Shown in pieces: positions 5,592-6,116 of a stretch of 6,116 nucleotides of DNA. Position 1 is the stretch's first letter; the number at the start of each line of letters is the position of its first letter. This stretch comes from Firmicutes bacterium UBA5420 (GTDB lineage: Bacteria; Bacillota; Limnochordia; Darwinibacteriales; Darwinibacteriaceae), in contig DHNI01000055.1 in assembly GCA_002409455.1 (NCBI GenBank), forward strand, positions 7,569 through 13,684. The letters run 5' to 3'. The position numbers and the translations under genes are program-made. The notes beneath the pieces are model-generated. The model was not told the origin of the DNA and did no database searches. It was given only the letters and a program-made list of their open reading frames with translations.

Positions 5592-6116
5592 CTACAGTCT
5601 GCTACCGGCCGCTTGATCCACAACAAAGGTCACAGATGGATGCAGCTGCAAGACAGATGCGGGAACATCAGGTGTCACTGGGCCCCGCACCGCAGCAAAA
5701 ATGGCGTCTGCTTTGCTGCCTCCAGTGGCCATAAGCACAATGTTCTTGGCATGCATAATACTCTTAATGCCCATTGAAATAGCTTGTGTCGGCACCGCAT
5801 CTAGAGAGGCAAAGAACCTGGCGTTATCCGAAATCGTGCTTGCGGCCAAATCCACCACTTGTGTTGTGGATCCAAAGGCGGTTCCGGGCTCATTAAAACC
5901 GATGTGGGCATTAGAACCAATACCCAGTAGCTGCAAGTCAATGCCACCAGAACGGCGAATCAAGCCCTCATAGCGAAGGCACTCCTCCTCGAGGTCTGCA
6001 GCCATGCCATTGGGGACATGGGAGTTTTCCTGCCCAATGTTCACTTTGGAAAAAAGGTGCTCCTCCATATAATATCGATAGCTTTGGGGATGCTCAGCCG
6101 GAAGTGCTACATATTC
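5592..6116 (-). CDS. nagB: Glucosamine-6-phosphate deaminase, C-terminal part (N-terminus beyond the right edge)
   Basis: NagB converts glucosamine-6-phosphate to fructose-6-phosphate and ammonia in the cytoplasm, the catabolic opposite of GlmS. The frame is open to the window edge, giving 174 residues. By comparison with family length about 70 N-terminal residues are missing. The visible part starts at EYVALPAEHPQSYRYYMEE, just after the usual DE of the conserved LDEY motif. The active-site loop LLGIGSNAHIGFNEPGTAF lies at 63-81, with His71 and Glu76 corresponding to E. coli His143 and Glu148. Asn69 stands where E. coli has Asp141. Bacillus NagB also has Asn there (GIGRNGHIGFNEPG), so this is a lineage feature and not inactivation. 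A later MGI segment and the LHPSVTFVVD C-terminus are typical. The stop TAG lies 28 bases before the glmR start, suggesting one transcript. Confidence 0.95.
   Translation of the reverse strand, partial: EYVALPAEHPQSYRYYMEEHLFSKVNIGQENSHVPNGMAADLEEECLRYEGLIRRSGGIDLQLLGIGSNAHIGFNEPGTAFGSTTQVVDLAASTISDNARFFASLDAVPTQAISMGIKSIMHAKNIVLMATGGSKADAIFAAVRGPVTPDVPASVLQLHPSVTFVVDQAAGSRL

Noticed and set aside
5889..5918. NagB active-site loop has Asn where E. coli has the catalytic Asp141, suggesting an inactive enzyme
   Set aside because: Bacillus NagB, an active deaminase, carries Asn at the same place (GIGRNGHIGF), and the His and Glu of the site are intact.

Overview
The window is one contiguous minus-strand gene block, with transcription running from high to low coordinates. 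It suggests a Gram-positive bacterium of the Bacillota (Firmicutes). The reasons are the glmR/yvcK-whiA pair, a CggR-type repressor directly upstream of gap-pgk, AGGAGG-type ribosome binding sites at most starts, and base composition near 50% GC. I cannot name the genus. A clostridial or limnochordial lineage would fit, because GlmR carries an N-terminal membrane extension and a VanW-domain protein sits in the operon.

In transcription order the layout is as follows. First comes the C-terminal part of nagB (6116-5592, cut by the window edge). It is followed by glmR/yvcK with two N-terminal membrane helices (start best placed at GTG 5563), a membrane-anchored VanW-domain protein (start best placed at ATG 4203), and whiA (start ATG 3373, overlapping the vanW-like stop as ATGA). 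Next are cggR (start best placed at GTG 2339), gap (GTG 1296) and the first 64 codons of pgk (from ATG 194, running off the left edge). Intergenic gaps are short. The only one of any size with notable structure is gap-pgk (195-291), which holds two hairpins. No gene-free stretch exceeds 300 bases, and I see no tRNA, rRNA, CRISPR array or mobile element.

Functionally the block joins two modules. The upstream module concerns amino sugars and the cell envelope. NagB removes glucosamine-6-P. GlmR binds UDP-GlcNAc and in Bacillus promotes flux into that pool. The VanW-like protein is an envelope protein of unknown role, and WhiA is a division-linked DNA-binding protein. The downstream module is the CggR-controlled glycolytic operon. 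Fructose-6-P, the product of NagB, feeds towards the fructose-1,6-bisphosphate that CggR-family repressors sense.

The most informative regulatory signal is a candidate CggR operator at 2360-2395. It matches the Bacillus subtilis direct-repeat architecture with exact spacing and 16 of 20 specified bases. It lies downstream of a perfect TTGACA -35 box located in the end of whiA, and just upstream of the GTG at 2339. This suggests an autoregulated cggR-gap-pgk promoter and argues that the longer cggR reading from ATG 2426 is a mis-start. A second possible control element is a hairpin at 4212-4242 that would bury the ribosome binding site of the vanW-like gene.

Nothing here is a clearly new system. 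The novelty lies in gene order and in cis-regulatory detail.
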